From: Rotaria sordida
Lineage: Eukaryota > Rotifera > Eurotatoria > Philodinida > Philodinidae
Reading direction: 5' to 3'
NCBI GenBank assembly: GCA_905250125.1
Contig: CAJNOL010001233.1
Span: forward strand, 1-64,000
DNA: 64,000 bases
In this document: positions 12,124 to 26,322 of the stretch, in pieces
How positions within the stretch are numbered: the stretch's first letter is position 1
Layout of the letters: each line of letters starts with the position of its first letter
Translations under genes and position numbers: made by a program
The notes under the pieces: generated by a model
The model's input: only the letters and a program-made list of their open reading frames with translations
The model's database searches: none
Told to the model about the DNA's origin: nothing

Positions 12124-14307
12124 TTACATTTCTAGTTTTTCTCGATTTAACCATTCAATAACATCATAAGCAGACCATTCATGAACATTTTGTAAATGAA
12201 ACAATGAATTATTCATTATCGTTGTTACTTGATTATTGATAGGCATTACAACTAAATAAAAAGTTTTAAAAGAAAACTTTTTCTTTTTCTTTTGAGAAAA
12301 TAATTATTTTATTTACTATTTCGAACATTTTCATCAGCTCCTAACGAAATTCGAACAGCTTCAATTTCTCTTACTAGTAAATTAAATGCTTCATCAAATG
12401 GAAGTGTTGAAAAATCAATATGAAGTTTAGCACCATTGATTATACCAAGCCATCCTAATGGTTTATAACCTGCTTGCATTAACATTGGAATTGATGCTTT
12501 ATTTTGTTCAACAGAATATTCAGCTTCTATAAAAACAAAGAAAAAATTGAACGAAGAAACCTGAAAAGATTCATTTACCTAATCGACAATATCGACTCTG
12601 GTAATACGGTTCATTAACTGCCATTAAAACAACAAAAGAATTTTCAACAGCTGACGCCATAGAGGTAAGAATATGACCAGATATATTATCTTGATCGATC
12701 CAAACGATATAATTATGATTCTAATATATAAATAATAGATTAAAATTAAAAAGAATCAAAAAGAAAAATATCTCATATTAAAGAAATTGATGCGAAAAAT
12801 CGATATTTTTTGATGATTTTTATGTAGGATTTTTCTTACTTTCAACAATTTAGCAATTTTCGAACATATGAGTTTTGTTGAATGATTATAACTTATCATA
12901 ATATGTCCAATATCATTTTTATTTTTTTTTTCAGTTTCAATAAAATCTAATGATGTTTCTGATGTTGTTATTGTTAATGTTTCTTCGATAACTGATTTAT
13001 CTTAATAAATACAGAATATTTTATTTAAAATAAAAAATTTTGCTCTTATAAATACCATCTTCTTCATCTGTATATGGTACACATAAACTAAGACTATACT
13101 TAAGCACTGGTCGTTTACATGGTTCTTCTATTGGTATGGCTTCAGTATCTGACATTACAGTAGAAAAACTATCTTCAAGTAGATTGGTTTCTTGTTTTAT
13201 CGGAAAACTAACATCATCATCATCATCATCATCATGTTGTTGTGATGGCTGTGGATGTAGAGAATCTATTGAATAAGAAAAATAAAACAAAATTTTCTGG
13301 CAGAAAAGTGACTGACTATCAATTGTATTGATTGTAGTTGTTTGCGTGTGTGAAAAATCATTACCTAAAATTTCGAATATTTAATAATAGATTATAAAAT
13401 AAAAACAAAAAAAACAGATGTTTACTATCATCAGTAGCTTCTGTTGGTTGTTGATCTTGTACATCTGATTCACATTCATTATCATCTATAGAAATGTTAT
13501 AAACTTTAAGTTAAAGAAAATATTTTAAAATTTCAATAGTTAAATATTAAATTTATATAATTAGAACTTTTTGTTAAATAGTTTTAATACATGTTGGTAA
13601 ATTTCTTTTTTAAGAATTTTACTATTTTTTTAGAATTTTTAAACTTCTACAAAACAAATAGTAATGTTTTTTCTTTGATGAATCTTATCTTCTATTATCT
13701 TGTTTTTGTTTTTATCTATATTTATTTTTATAGACATTTATGTAATATTACCCTCTCATTTAATCATACGATCTTTTGAATTTATAAACATGAATTAGAG
13801 TTTGATTTTTTTTTTTAAATAAAATTCTTACGGTCGATTCGGAAGAGTCTTCTAGAAAAAATAGTTGTTTTTTGCTATGAATCATTGATTTCAAAAACGA
13901 AAAATCACAACAATTTGTCAATCGATTCAACTTGAATAACTTTAATAATAATTTTTAATTTACAAAAAAACAAAATCATTCTTACCCAATTCATAACAAA
14001 GATCATTACCCACTATTTGTAGATCTTCCATTAAATTTGACATTTGTCGTTGGTAATCTTTGGTTGAAAATGAAGACTATTAAGAAAAGCAAAATATTTT
14101 ATCATTTGAATTAAGAATATATATATATATATATAATGAAATACTTCTAAATCAAAATAATCTGATGTATTTGATTCATTAAGATATGACGTTAGTAATG
14201 GTGTTGTAAAGCCTTGAAAAAAAAAGAAAATTTTTGATACATAGAAAAAGCGAAATAAACACATAGTAAAATAACATACACATTCGTTCGGTATCATTAT
14301 CGTCCAT
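12124..14307 (-). CDS. TIR-domain protein with short SAM-like C-terminal tail
   Basis: About ten exons and roughly 390 residues, starting MDDNDTERM at 14307. The first 200 residues are acidic and low in complexity, including a run of aspartates from a GAT/CAT repeat at about 13208-13231. The TIR domain spans about residues 215-345. It opens with HIMISYNHSTKLICSKIAKLL, then YIVWIDQDNISGHI, AVENSFVVLMAVNEPYYQS, CRLEAEYSVEQNKASIPM and GWLGIINGAKLHIDF. The glutamate of CRLEAEY falls where TIR NADases such as SARM1 have their catalytic Glu. The last 20 residues (VHEWSAYDVIEWLNREKLEM) look like the start of a SAM-type helix and then stop. TIR proteins act in innate signalling by homotypic contacts, or by hydrolysing NAD; which applies here is unknown. 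There is no membrane segment or leucine-rich repeat, so this is not a Toll receptor. The Rel-domain gene lies 4 kb further on, on the same strand. Confidence 0.82.
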
Positions 14308-16820
14308 GGTAACTAGATTACTGAATATGAAAGCTCGGACTGATATCTACTGACCATGTACAGCGGCTAGAGAATTTTAGTTCTGAAATTATTAATATAC
14401 ATATAGATATATTACTATTGTCATATACCTTTTATGTAAAACAAAGGAAAAAGATAAGCACAAGAAGTTTTATGTTCTCTTTCATCATCATCATCAAAAA
14501 ACACAAAGTAAAAAACAAAAGTATAGCAACCGAGAATAATAAATGATTCGTTAACTAACTATATTGCAGACTCTATATTTAAAATTGGAAAGCAAAGAGA
14601 AAACGCCTAATCATTCTCACTAAAACATATTGTTTGATAATTTCCTTTCGTTTTCTTCGAAAAAATATTATACCCAGACATTTAAATTAGTCAATATATA
14701 CACAAAGATTATGTCATAATGAGCAATGAATGCATGATTTTGATCTATAGATGGAATTACGATGGTAACATTTTGAAATAAAAAATCTAATAATGTAATT
14801 TCACAACATATTAAAATTCGCATGTTGTCATTTATGCATTGCTGCGTTTGAATCACTTGTTTTACTCTAACAGGACTTCACAGTAGCAGCTACCATACAG
14901 CAGGTGTGATAAGTGACACCTATACAGATTCTTATTTATTTTCAGACAATCTATTCAAATATAATATCACTATTGAAGAGTTTCACGTAATAGAGATTTG
15001 ATCTTATTACAAACTTTGAAAAAGATCTATCGTCTTTAATTTTTTCGAAAAAAAAGGCAAAATTATATGTTTGTAGTTTAGCCAAATATTTGAGAAAAAT
15101 GGCAAGACTTGTTTGAGATATAGTTATAAAAATGAATTAAATCATTCTTTTTTTTTTGAAGAATATTTAGAAAACTATATTGAATCTAAATAAGCATAGT
15201 ACAAGGTATGATCCAAATATTAGATTCCTATTCATCTTCATTTACAAGAAACAAGGAAATTTCTGCTCTTAAGATAGGAACATTAAACAATGTTAAATTA
15301 TCTTCTCTGTACATTTTTTCGAAAATTTTCGTTTTCATTTTTTTTACCATCTAAACCCATTCTATTACAAAAAAGAAATCATTGATCAGAATACAAAATA
15401 CTGTTAATCCAATCCCTATCGAACTAACAAGAGAACCTATCCGACTAATAATCTCCGTTTGAGCTTATATTTTGCTCATGGGTAGGATTCATATATAGAT
15501 AAAAATCCTGAAAGGGTGCGTACCATTATGCCTTTCTTCTCGAGTTATAATCATATTACTGGACATTCAGCTTATTACAGGATATCACGAAAAAAATCGC
15601 AACAAGGGATTTTAGTTTGAAATTCTTCCCAAAAACTAGCTCTCATGATCCTTATGATATCCTGAAAGTTTCAGCACAAACGAATGATTTGTTTCCGAAA
15701 ATATTGTGTGCCTAAAAACTGGATCGTTTTCGAAGCGCTTGTGTGAAAGTAACATTTTTTGCAAACGTATTATCTCAGAATGAAAACATTCGTTTGTGCT
15801 GAAACTTTCAGGATACTATAATGGTCATGAGAGCTATTGATGAGAATAGTTTCAGGTTGAAACACCTTGTTGCGATTTTTCTTGTGAGATTCTTCCATAG
15901 GCTGAATGTTAAGTAGTATGACCATAACTTGAGAAGAAAAGTCTAATGGCACAAACCCTTTCGGGATTTATATTTACAATATGAGTCCTACTCATAAACA
16001 AGATATGAGCTCAAGCGAAGATTATGCGTCAGATAAGTTCCTACGTGAGACATGAAACATAGCATTACAATTTTCATCTTAGGCATCAAGATTTTATAAA
16101 TGTTTCTTTTATTTGACATACCACAGAATTATTCAAAAAACTAAAAAAAAAAGCTGTTAGCACCATTAGTATTTTGTGTATATAATGACGAGTAGTCTCT
16201 AGGAGTGATAGATATCGATATGTTTAACTTTGAATTAAAACTTTGATTATAAGTCATGTTTTAAAAAACATTCAATTACTATTTTAAAAAAATCATTATA
16301 TATTCAATCATATTATATTCGAAATGTCTCTTAGTTTTATATGTTCGATGACTAATAAAGTACAAAAAAAAAGCACAAACAGGCCATCATGTTCTGCGTC
16401 ATATAGTGTTTGCTGTTTCGAAGCATAAAACAAATTTTATCATATATGAGCAGGACGAAATAAAAAAATAAAAGTAAAAAGACCATAGGTGGATATATAT
16501 TTGTTCTTTTTTCTTGTTAAAGATAAACATAAGCTTTCAAAAACCAAACAACAGATTAGCGAAAAAAAAGTAACAAAAAAAAATCATAGACGTTGGAATG
16601 AAATAGGATAAAAAGCACCTAGTCAAAGTTCACTAGTTTTTTTTTTATCATTCTTTAAATAACAGCAATAATAATATCTTCGATTAATTTATTAAATATA
16701 TTTTCTGTCACGTTGAATATTATTGGTTAAAAATCAAAGAGAGATTCATAATAATAAAAATTTCGGAATTTTCAAAGAAGTACATTCTTTATTAAAGAAA
16801 AACATAGCCCATTGTCGATA
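14308..16820. other. Intergenic region containing foldback copy A
   Basis: No gene is supported. The main content is the foldback element at 15429-16050. A small hairpin-forming pair (AGGTGT...ACACCT) lies near 14900-14920. The rest is AT-rich sequence with nothing recognised. It separates the TIR gene from GMPPB. Confidence 0.6.
15429..16050. mobile_element. Foldback element, family GAGGGA, copy A
   Basis: Two imperfect inverted arms of about 270 bp flank a short centre. The left arm reads AGAGAACCTATCCGACTAAT, GAGCTTATATTTTGCTCATG, CTCGAGTTATAATCATATTA. The reverse complement of the right arm reads AGGAACTTATCTGACGCAT, GAGCTCATATCTTGTTTATG, CTCAAGTTATGGTCATACTA. Both arms reach ATCCTGAAAGTTTCAGCAC near the centre. 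There is no open frame, so it is non-autonomous. The same termini and inner blocks recur in copies B and C. Confidence 0.8.
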
Positions 16821-18549
16821 TTAAATAAGAATTTTTGGTTCAGAAATACTTTCACTAATGGCTTTATGTGGTAATATAACACCACCATTAATAAATAATT
16901 CATCTTGTACTGATACATCAAGTCCAAGTACACTCGTATTTTCCATACGAACCTTAAAAAACAAGAAGAATTCTAATTCAATAGACAAAAACAAAAATAA
17001 ATCAACTATTTACCCATTGACCAATATTACATCGCCAACCAATAATACAATTAGCAATCCATGAATGACTTTTGATTAATGAATCTCCGAGTACTGTACT
17101 GTTTTTTAAACATACACCATCTTGTATAATAACTCGTGGACCAATAACAACATTGGGTCCAATACGACACCGTTCACCAATTTTAGCTGTTGAATCCTGT
17201 TTAAACCAAATTATAATTTAATTGTTTGAATGAAAAAATAAATAAATAAATAAATAAATAATTAAAAAAAAAGTCTTACCACTAAAACATTGCCAACTGT
17301 ACCATTTTCTCGTGATAATCGATCAGGATTGGAATGTCGAACATAGTTAAGATATAGACTCATTCCAGTTAGATAATCTTTTGGTTGACCAACATCCATC
17401 CAAAAACCTGTAAAAATTTATTTTACATTTCAATAAAATCTGAATGTAATTGAAGTTAATTCAAAGAACTTAATTTATCACGATAGAGATTCAAAAATAA
17501 GTGTTTTTTTTTATATATTCTATCAGTTTATGTTAAACATTAGATTTAGATTAACTTCGAGGAAATTTATTATTTTTATAATTTGCTAAATACATTCTAA
17601 GATTTTTACCTTGAAGTTCATATGCATATAACTGTTTATCAGTAGCCATAGCAGGAAATATTTCTTTTTCAATCGATGTTGGTCGTAGCTAAATAGAAAG
17701 AAATAAACTATTTAAAACATACATATCTTTTCAAGCTGAAATAATTTACTTCAATTCTATTAAGTACATTCCTATTGAATATGTAAAGACCAGCATTAAT
17801 TTTATTAGAAACATATTCACGTGGTTTTTCAACAAATCGATCAATTTTACCAGTATCTCTATCATAGACAACAACACCATATTTTGATGGTTCTTCAACT
17901 TTAGTAACCTTGAAAATTAAAAGAAAATGATATGTATATTTATTATTTATTATTTATTTATGATTGTTTTTTTTAATCTAAAAATAAATTTCATATTATA
18001 TTTATTCAATGTACATACAACGATAGTGCCTTCACAATTGTGCTCTTTGTGGAATTTGATCATTTCATTGAACGGAAACTCACATATCACATCAGAATTA
18101 AGCACAAAAAATGAATCATTATCAGCTTCAAGATATTCACGTGCTAATGCCAATGGACCAGCTAAAAGAAAATATGAAATACTCATTAATAATGAAAAAA
18201 AAAACAAATAATTTATAACTTCAAACCTGTTCCTAAAGGTTCGGTTTCTTGTGAAATTGTTATCTTGATATTTAATCGTTTAGCTTCTACCTCCATTTCT
18301 CGTTGAAGCATATCTGATAAATAACTAACAGCTAAAATTACATGTGTAACACCAACCTAATTAATTAAATAAAATTTAAATCAATTATTTTAATAACTAG
18401 TATGACACACACACACATACTTGAGCTAATGCTTCAATTTGATGGAGAACCATTGGCTTATTACAAAATTCCACCAATGGTTTCGGTTTTGTAAGTGTTA
18501 ATGGACGTAAACGTGTTCCATAACCACCGACAAGAATAAGTGCTTGCAT
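16821..18549 (-). CDS. GMPPB: Mannose-1-phosphate guanylyltransferase, beta subunit (GDP-mannose pyrophosphorylase)
   Basis: Makes GDP-mannose from mannose-1-phosphate and GTP in the cytosol, feeding N- and O-mannosylation and GPI anchors. The start at 18549 gives MQALILVGG followed by [15 protein letters not shown], the nucleotidyltransferase signature. Then come [26 protein letters not shown] (metal-binding Asp region), DRFVEKP, NAGLYIF and [13 protein letters not shown], all typical of the family. The C-terminal third has hexapeptide-repeat (left-handed beta helix) features: [20 protein letters not shown] and [17 protein letters not shown]. It ends SISEPKILI. About eight or nine exons with short introns; the total length matches the usual ~360 residues. 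No unusual changes seen. It is on the same strand as RNF123, with about 440 bp between the two genes. Confidence 0.95.
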
Positions 18550-18989
18550 CTTCTTCGCTTATCAAATATAACCAATAAAATTTTCTGTTTTTCTGTTAAA
18601 CTAGAACAAAACATATTACAATTCACACTTCTTAGTTTTTTTTAAATATATTGAAAAAGAAAGAAAAGAAAAGGACGGAAGCCAAGACAAAAAGGGAAAA
18701 TAAGTATTAATTTTAATTAACAAACTGTATGCTTGTGTATGCTTAAAGTTTGTAATAAAATGTTTGAATACAAAAAGAAGAGAAGGAGAACGCTGATTGA
18801 TTGTAGATGATCGAGAAAAATGAAATGAAAATTACCAATAAACTTTCTTATATGCATGTGTATACATATATATATATATGTCTATAATTTGACATAGGAA
18901 AATATATAGATATTCATCCTACTGTTCAAAGCAAAGAAAGAAGAAAAAAAAAACATAAGATCACAAATTAAAAACAAAAAAGAAAATCA

Positions 18990-21900
18990 TTATTTGTCTT
19001 TTGTATTATTTTCATTTGGTTTGATACTGTCAACTGCACGACCAGTTATTAAATCAATAACTTGATCAACATGTGTTTTACAAAAGAAACATTCTTTGCT
19101 TGTCATTAAATGCATAGTAATACATGATCTATAAACATGAAAACAAAACAAAAAAAATACCAATTGTAAATGAATTATTTTTTATCAAAAGAAAATAACT
19201 TACAAACAAGCTTGATGTTTACATGGACGAAATTCTCCTTGTATTTGATGTGAATAACAAATAATACATATTGATTCATCATTATCATCAGATTTTTTCA
19301 CTGTTTTAGCTAATATTTGATATGTATCATTTAATTTACGATAGATTTCATCAAGATCATAAGCTTCTGATCGACTTATTTCTGGTTGCGATATGAGAGC
19401 AAAATGAGATGATGATGATGATGATGATGATACTGAATTCGATGTATCACTATCAGGGCCATATATCAGTCGACGTAAACAAGTTAAATCAAGATCAGCT
19501 TCATTATAAATAGCACGACATACACGTAATGATCTATTTCAGAAAATAAAAATTCAGATTTTCTTTTTTATTTTGCTTTGATGAATTTCATACGTTTCAT
19601 TGCTTGTTCGATTAATTAAATGTACTAATATGCCGCATACTGCTGAGAATATTGGATATGGTTGAATATTGTCTAATGCTAATAAGAAATTCATTTTTTA
19701 TTATAAGTTCTGAAGAAGAATATTAATGACTAAATAGGTTACAATGTCGTAACAACACATAAAGACCTTATCCATATTACTAGAGAATTTTTTTCAAATT
19801 CCTTGCTAGTAAAATTCTTACTAATGAGGGAATCGTCTATGTTTTATTTTCAAAATGTTCCGATCTCGAATGTCCTGCGAACAAGAGACAAACGGGATTT
19901 TTTGAAATTCGGGACTGTCCCGCAGAACTCGAGTTCGAATTCATATTGCGTCCACAAGAATGTTTTGCTGGGATTATCAAAAGCTTAAAAGGGTTCCTTC
20001 CCATAGATCTTTGAAATCGAGTTATGATTGTTTAAATGAATTTCCGACTCACCTTAGGTATTTATCAAAAAATTAAAAAAAATAAAATTTCCGCATCGAA
20101 TGATGCCTATAGAAAGATCTAATAATTTGCAGAATATTTTGAAAGTTTCAGCCAAAAAGAAGATTTCTTTGTCAGGATAGTTAATTTCCAGGCAAACACG
20201 ATTTTTGAGACATGTCTGTGACAAGCGACTATCTATTGGAAATTTATTATTTCGATGAAAAACTATTCTTTTCAACTGAAACTTTTACAATATTCCACGG
20301 GCCATTAGATGTAACACCCAAAAATGATTCGGAAATTCACTAAAACGGTCATAATTCGACTTCAAGGACGAAGGCTTGCAGGCTTTTGCTAGTCTGGATG
20401 AGATATTCTGGTAGGTACAATATAAGCTCGTATGGCAAATATCAGTTGAGGTAGTTCCCTCATACGCTCGGAACAAGATTTGATATATTTTAGATCGAGA
20501 TTCAAAGAAAATCATTATTGCTTAAATATAAAAGTAATAAATGTCCCCGAAAAAACCGATTTTTTTTTCTTTATACGAAAAGCATCCTGAAATCAAGATA
20601 ATCCGAGTAAGTATTACAAATTTGACTAAACGAGTACTATCTTATAACAAAGTTTTCAATAATTATCTTATTTCTTTTCATATTAATAAATGTTTGTGTA
20701 TTCAATACAAAAAATAACATAAATCAAACAGCAAATTTTATCAAGAATAATTAATGTTTTACAGAAAGAAAACATCAAGCTTTCAACAAATGTCAAATTT
20801 AATTAGGAAAAAGTTCTCGATAATTGATTTTTTAGAATATCGCTTCCTTCTGATTTCTTAATATAATTATTTTCCATTTGTTTTTACATTCATCATCTAG
20901 ATTATTATACAGTAGATATAAGCTTTATGATTAATTCTAAAACTTGATTGATTAGATCAATAAATTTAAAAGACAGACGGAAATTAATTCTTCACTATCA
21001 GAGACAAACTTATAACATTCGATAATTAAATCAAATATTTTTAGATGTTATGTTTCTATTTCCTTAGATTTACAAAAATAATAATACAATTTTTAGTTTG
21101 AACAATTTCATTAACAATAAAATAAACATCTAACTTGGAATCATATTCTGATTTTTTTTTTGTTTTATGATAATCTAAAATAAATAATTTTTCGTTTCTT
21201 ACCATACATTTTGAGTCGTTCAATATCTTCTAAAACATAATTTTTTGTTGCTAAACGATTAAAAATTTGACCGAGCAACTTTGCAAAGAAAAATAAATAA
21301 AGAATAATTCTTAAAACTCAATTACAAGAAAAATATTAATTTTATACTTGAAGAAGACGAATAAGAAGCATTTCAGATTTATTTGAATGTTTATCAAGTA
21401 TAATAGTCGGTGCAACATATATTATCATTTCAATTGTACGTAATAAACTAACAGTTACATCAAAACAAGTCGAACATATTTTCATTTGTCGATGTTCAAT
21501 TGTTGGCATATAACGAGATTTCGTTGGTACCAACTAAATTATAACAATATATTAGAAAAAGAATTAAATGAAAATTATCTTTTTTTTATACATCTTTTAA
21601 TAATCCCATAAATTCTGAAAAAGCCCAATTTAATTGTCCTAATAGACTATTAAGAAATCCAATAGCATCATCAATACTATGTGATAAATATCGTCCAATT
21701 TCTTGTTGATATTTAACTGATGGTGTTGAATCTTTACAAAAACAAAAACATTTTATTTTTATTGATTCATTCTTTTTCTTTTTTTTTTAACCTTGAATTC
21801 GATCTTTTCTTAAACTTTGTAGAAATTTCGATGGATAAGTTTGTGTATAACGAAAACCAAAACCACAACCTTTCCAAAATCGAACTAATATTAAATTAGT

Positions 21901-24900
21901 CATTGCCCATGGACGATTAGCATATGGTGTTAATAAAGATTTAATTAATACAGTTCGATTACATTCACGCATACTTTCTAATGCTCGTAATGAACCCGAA
22001 TAAAAACAAAATGCACTTAATGATTGAGTCATATTGTCACGAACATCTATTTAAATAAATCAAATATATAAAATAAATAAAAAAAAAAGCAAATCTATAA
22101 TTGAATATTTAACCTGAATTAACTATTCGAGTATCTTGCATATGATTAGCAATAAATTGTACAAAATCACTTGCTATATCTCGACTTATTCCTGAATCTA
22201 TTATTAAAAACAAAAATATTTTCTTTTTTTTGTATAATTAAAATAATAAATATTTTTCAAATACCTTCAGGAGGATAATAAACATTGAGAGCAGTAAATG
22301 TATTTAAATAAATATCATTAAGATAGATTTCTGGTACAAAACTAAATAAATTGCCTGCTTCAGATGCTGTTTGAAGAGTACGATAGACACAACGATGTAA
22401 TATGACAATATCACGTCGTTTTTCCTATGAAAAATATTAATTTGTTTTACTCTTTTTCTTTGAAAAAGTTAAAATAATTAAATGATTTACATGTGAAAAA
22501 ACATGTATTGTTATCCAAGCTATTTTACGTGTTAAATCTTCTGTTTGTTGTTCAAAGATTTTCTTTGATCGTAGAAGTTCGTCACGAATTTCTGAACAAT
22601 CATCTCGACAATTCATTAGTTTATTATCAATATCAGTTAATGATTCATTATATTCTCGTAAGCTATCAATTACTTCAGCAACCTAGATAAAAAAAAAGAT
22701 ATATTTATATATACATATTTAATATGATTATATTCTCGTCAAAATGAAAGATTTGAAGAATAAATTCTACCATTTGACAAGGAAATTATGTGATGCTATG
22801 TTTTCAATTTCAATCTTTGTGGTTCATCAAGATTCTACTTTTTAGGAAAGTATTCTAAGGTACTATACTAGTGTAAAAAAGAACATGTTTTGAATAATTC
22901 TTTTTCTTTTACAAACTATGAAATTCTGTCATATAATCGTTAAAGATTTTAGTTATATTATTATGATTTACTTTAAGATAATGTTTGTGTACACCAACAT
23001 GATACAAAAGAATAAGTCCATCAAGTAATTCTGTTAAACTTTCTGAACCAGTAGGATTAGATGATTTTGAATTATGGCTCAATGACTGACGATAACGATC
23101 TCGTCCATTAACTAAACCAGCTAAAAAAAATATATATAAATTAAACATAAAAGTTTCTATTTTTCTTAATCAACTTACAAGTGTGATCATGTGTTGGTGA
23201 TTGTTCAGAAAGACTCCGTGAAAAAAATGATGTTCCTAAAGATCTTGCTCGTTTTACATCAGCTTTAGAAGAAAAACAGAAAAAAAAACACATACACATA
23301 CAATTAATTATGTTCTAAAATAGAATAATGTTTCTTTTATTACCTGAATATTCTTTTTCTAAATGACTTTGTACACCACCTAATCTTTGTAAATTAAAAT
23401 AATCAAAATTATTATCAATAAATTTTTGACTTGGAACAAAAGCAGCATCAAATGGCAATGAAGATTCATGACCTTCATCAAATGATTTTATTTCATGATA
23501 TTGATTCCAATAATATTCTAATACATGTAATAAACGATGAAAAAAATTTCTTATTATACCCGGTTGAAAATTATGAAGCTATATAAATAAAAAGAAAAAG
23601 AAAAAAAATTTTTTTTATAAATATTTAACAAATAAATAATGTCATCTTATTATTTTACTGGTGAATCTGAAAGATTTTCTTTAAGAAATAAACGAAATTT
23701 CGTAATAAATAAAAATTTTGATGATGGTGGATGTTGAAGAACATCTGATGGTGTTAATAAAAGTTTAAGAATTTCAATTTGAATATTTTCTACTAATTTA
23801 AGATCATCTTTTAATTTTCGACACGCTGATAAACTACTTAAATCACGTTCAAGATCATTCTAAAAATAAACCAAACAAAAGAAATTTCAAAGTGTTTCAT
23901 TCAAAAAAATAAAATAAAATTTACCAAATTTAATTTTCTTCCTGACCAACCATCTGGTAGAATTTGTTTTAATAGATCACTATCAGGTGGTTTTATATCA
24001 ATAAATAATGGTAATTTAACTTTAAGAAAAAATATTGATTCTAATGATAATTTACGCGTATCTTCATGTTTTAATATTGAATATAATAAATATAAATATT
24101 GACGTTGTTGATCAAATGTTAATTGTATAGGTTCAAAAAAATAAAGAACACTTAATGAATGAAATAATTGAGTTAAAATTGTTAGTAAATCATTTGACTG
24201 AATTAAAAAACAAAAAGAACATTTTTTATTTAATATGAAAAAAAGCAAGAAAAGTTTGATTTTTTACTTGAACAAACGCCCAGAAATAATCAAGACATAG
24301 AGATATTTCAGTTTGTTCATTATGAAGTGAGTCATGATTGAGTCTTAAAAGCATTGGAATAAGACATTGTTGAATAATATAAGATGAGGCCTATACAAAT
24401 AAATATAATACAAATCGAGTCTTTTTTTTTAAGCCTTGTATAATTGTTATCCTTTAATGGAAAGTAGTAGTGCAAATAAGTGAAATGTAGATAAATGTTT
24501 CTCAGAAATGTACGCTAGACATTACGGAACGAACTATAAAATTAATTAGCTTTTCTTTTGTAATATTAGAAAGTTTTTAAAATTATATTTTTTATATATT
24601 TAACATCTTGTCGAGACACATGACCTTGAAAAGGAGATGAAGTCAAGGTTGACTTCGATTCTTTTTTTCATAAGTATAAGATTAAGAAAACATTAATCGA
24701 AACTTTATAACAGATAAATTTTTATAATTCAAAAATATTCTAATATAGAAAATTTATTTATATTAAAGACATTGATTTCACTCTAATCCTGAACTACATA
24801 TAGAAACTGAACAGGATTAATTTTCTATACAAAATTGTTTTTCAATCAAGCTAGTAAGCTTAAGATGTCGCCATTTCTAACCATAGAAAAAAAAAACAGA

Positions 24901-26322
24901 CAATAATTTATGTCCAATCTAGTTTGCTCATAGTTCAAATGTTAATAAATCTTTTTTGATAAAATATATTATTGTCTATTGAATATATTAAGCAAAAAAA
25001 GTTAGTATAACACTAACCAATAATGGATATAAACGTTCAATTATTTGTTGAGCAATAATCATCAAAATAGCATCATTCTTTGGATCAGGTATAGGTCGAC
25101 TTTGTAATAACTAAAACAAATCAACAAAAAATAAATATTCAATTTGATTTAAACAAGAATAAAACATTATGTTAACGAATTACTTTTAATGAATTTGTAT
25201 TTTTATTTGATCCATTAAATTTTTGATATTTTCCTAAATAAATGACTTGTTCAAATATATTTAATAAAAAATTAGTTTGTTCAATAAATAATTGTGGTTT
25301 TTCATCAATTGGTAAATAATTTGTTGTTGGATGTCGTAATGGTGTCGAACCAAAATTTATTTTAACTCGTTCATTTTGTGATAATGATATAGCAGGAAAA
25401 TAAGCAATACCTTTTCCACATGGCACATTATCAAAAGCAATACCTAAGTCAACGCCATTTCTAGATAAATAAAAAATAACAATATTTTTTATTTCTTATT
25501 TTTTTTTTCGATTTACCGTTTAAATGATATAGTTCCTTCATCACAATCAATTAAACATGAAATAATATCCCCAGCTAACCAAGACTAAGAAAATTAAACA
25601 AATCTAATAAAAAAATAAACATTTTTTTTTCGTAGTTTCTTACATCACCATATTTTGAATTTTGTACATTCCATTTTCTTATACGTCCACCATCATAAGA
25701 AAACGATGTCCAAGTGTCACCAACACCAATTTCTTGAGAAAAATGACATTTTATTGTGCACCAACCAAATTGCATAACACCTCGAGTTTCAAGCAATACT
25801 TCATATTGCCATTTACCACGAAAAACGCATACATCACCTCGAATCGTATTAAAACTACCAATGCCAGTATACTAGAGAGAAAAAAAATAATTATTTTATA
25901 AATTAAATTTTTATATTGAAATATTTTTATGTAAATATACATCAAAACGTGTACATTGAACAATTCCAGTAGCTGAATATAAATTTAAACTCGTTGTAGA
26001 AGGTCCAATACGATTTTCTTCATATTCTAAAATATATTATTGATAAGGTTTTTTAATAAAAGAAATAAATTTATTTACCAGATGAAGATTTTGGACAAGT
26101 TGAAGCAATATCGGTAAATTTGTTATCAAGATATTCGCCAATATCATTTAATTGTTGAGGAAATGAACGTCTATTTAAAATAAAAATTTTTTCTTAAAAT
26201 TAATATTTATTTTTCTTGATTAAATTTTACCGATCATTCAAAATTTCGTCATTTTCCTGTTGTTTTGAAAGTTTTGTAAAAATATGTGTTAATATATCGT
26301 TAACATTATTTGTTGCTGTCAT
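18990..26322 (-). CDS. RNF123: E3 ubiquitin ligase RNF123 (KPC1)
   Basis: Large gene of roughly twenty exons, most introns short, starting MTATNNVNDILTHIF at 26322. An N-terminal SPRY domain spans about 25.2-26.0 kb and contains FGWCTIKCHFSQEIGVGDTW, then YDGGRIRKWNV and GIAYFPAISLSQNERVKINF, closely matching the RNF123 pattern. A long helical middle follows. The last exons encode a Ser-rich linker and a C-terminal RING: CIICYSHQIQGEFRPCKHQA, then CLSCITMHLMTSKECFFCK, with all zinc ligands present (C-x2-C, C-x-H, C-x2-C, C-x2-C). In mammals KPC1 ubiquitinates p27Kip1 and the NF-kB1 precursor p105. The last two-thirds hold two long introns: about 24.4-25.0 kb (nothing recognised) and about 19.68-21.20 kb (foldback copy B). 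Spacing, domain order and motifs agree with a full-length gene. Confidence 0.93.
19824..20464. mobile_element. Foldback element, family GAGGGA, copy B (in RNF123 intron)
   Basis: It lies in the 1.5-kb RNF123 intron. The left end has AATGAGGGAATCGTCTATG; the reverse complement of the right end has TATGAGGGAACTACCTCAAC. Inner blocks match between arms: ATCGAGTTATGATTGTTTAA against GTCGAATTATGACCGTTTTA, and TGAAAGTTTCAGCCAAAAAG against AAAAGTTTCAGTTGAAAAG. It has the same architecture as copies A and C but is the most diverged. No coding capacity. It would fold into a long hairpin in the pre-mRNA. Confidence 0.75.

Noticed and set aside
19410-19435. GATGAT repeat and similar trinucleotide runs (13208-13231, 59392-59415)
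   Set aside because: They are in-frame low-complexity parts of RNF123 (Ser), the TIR gene (Asp) and neurabin (Asp), not separate features.
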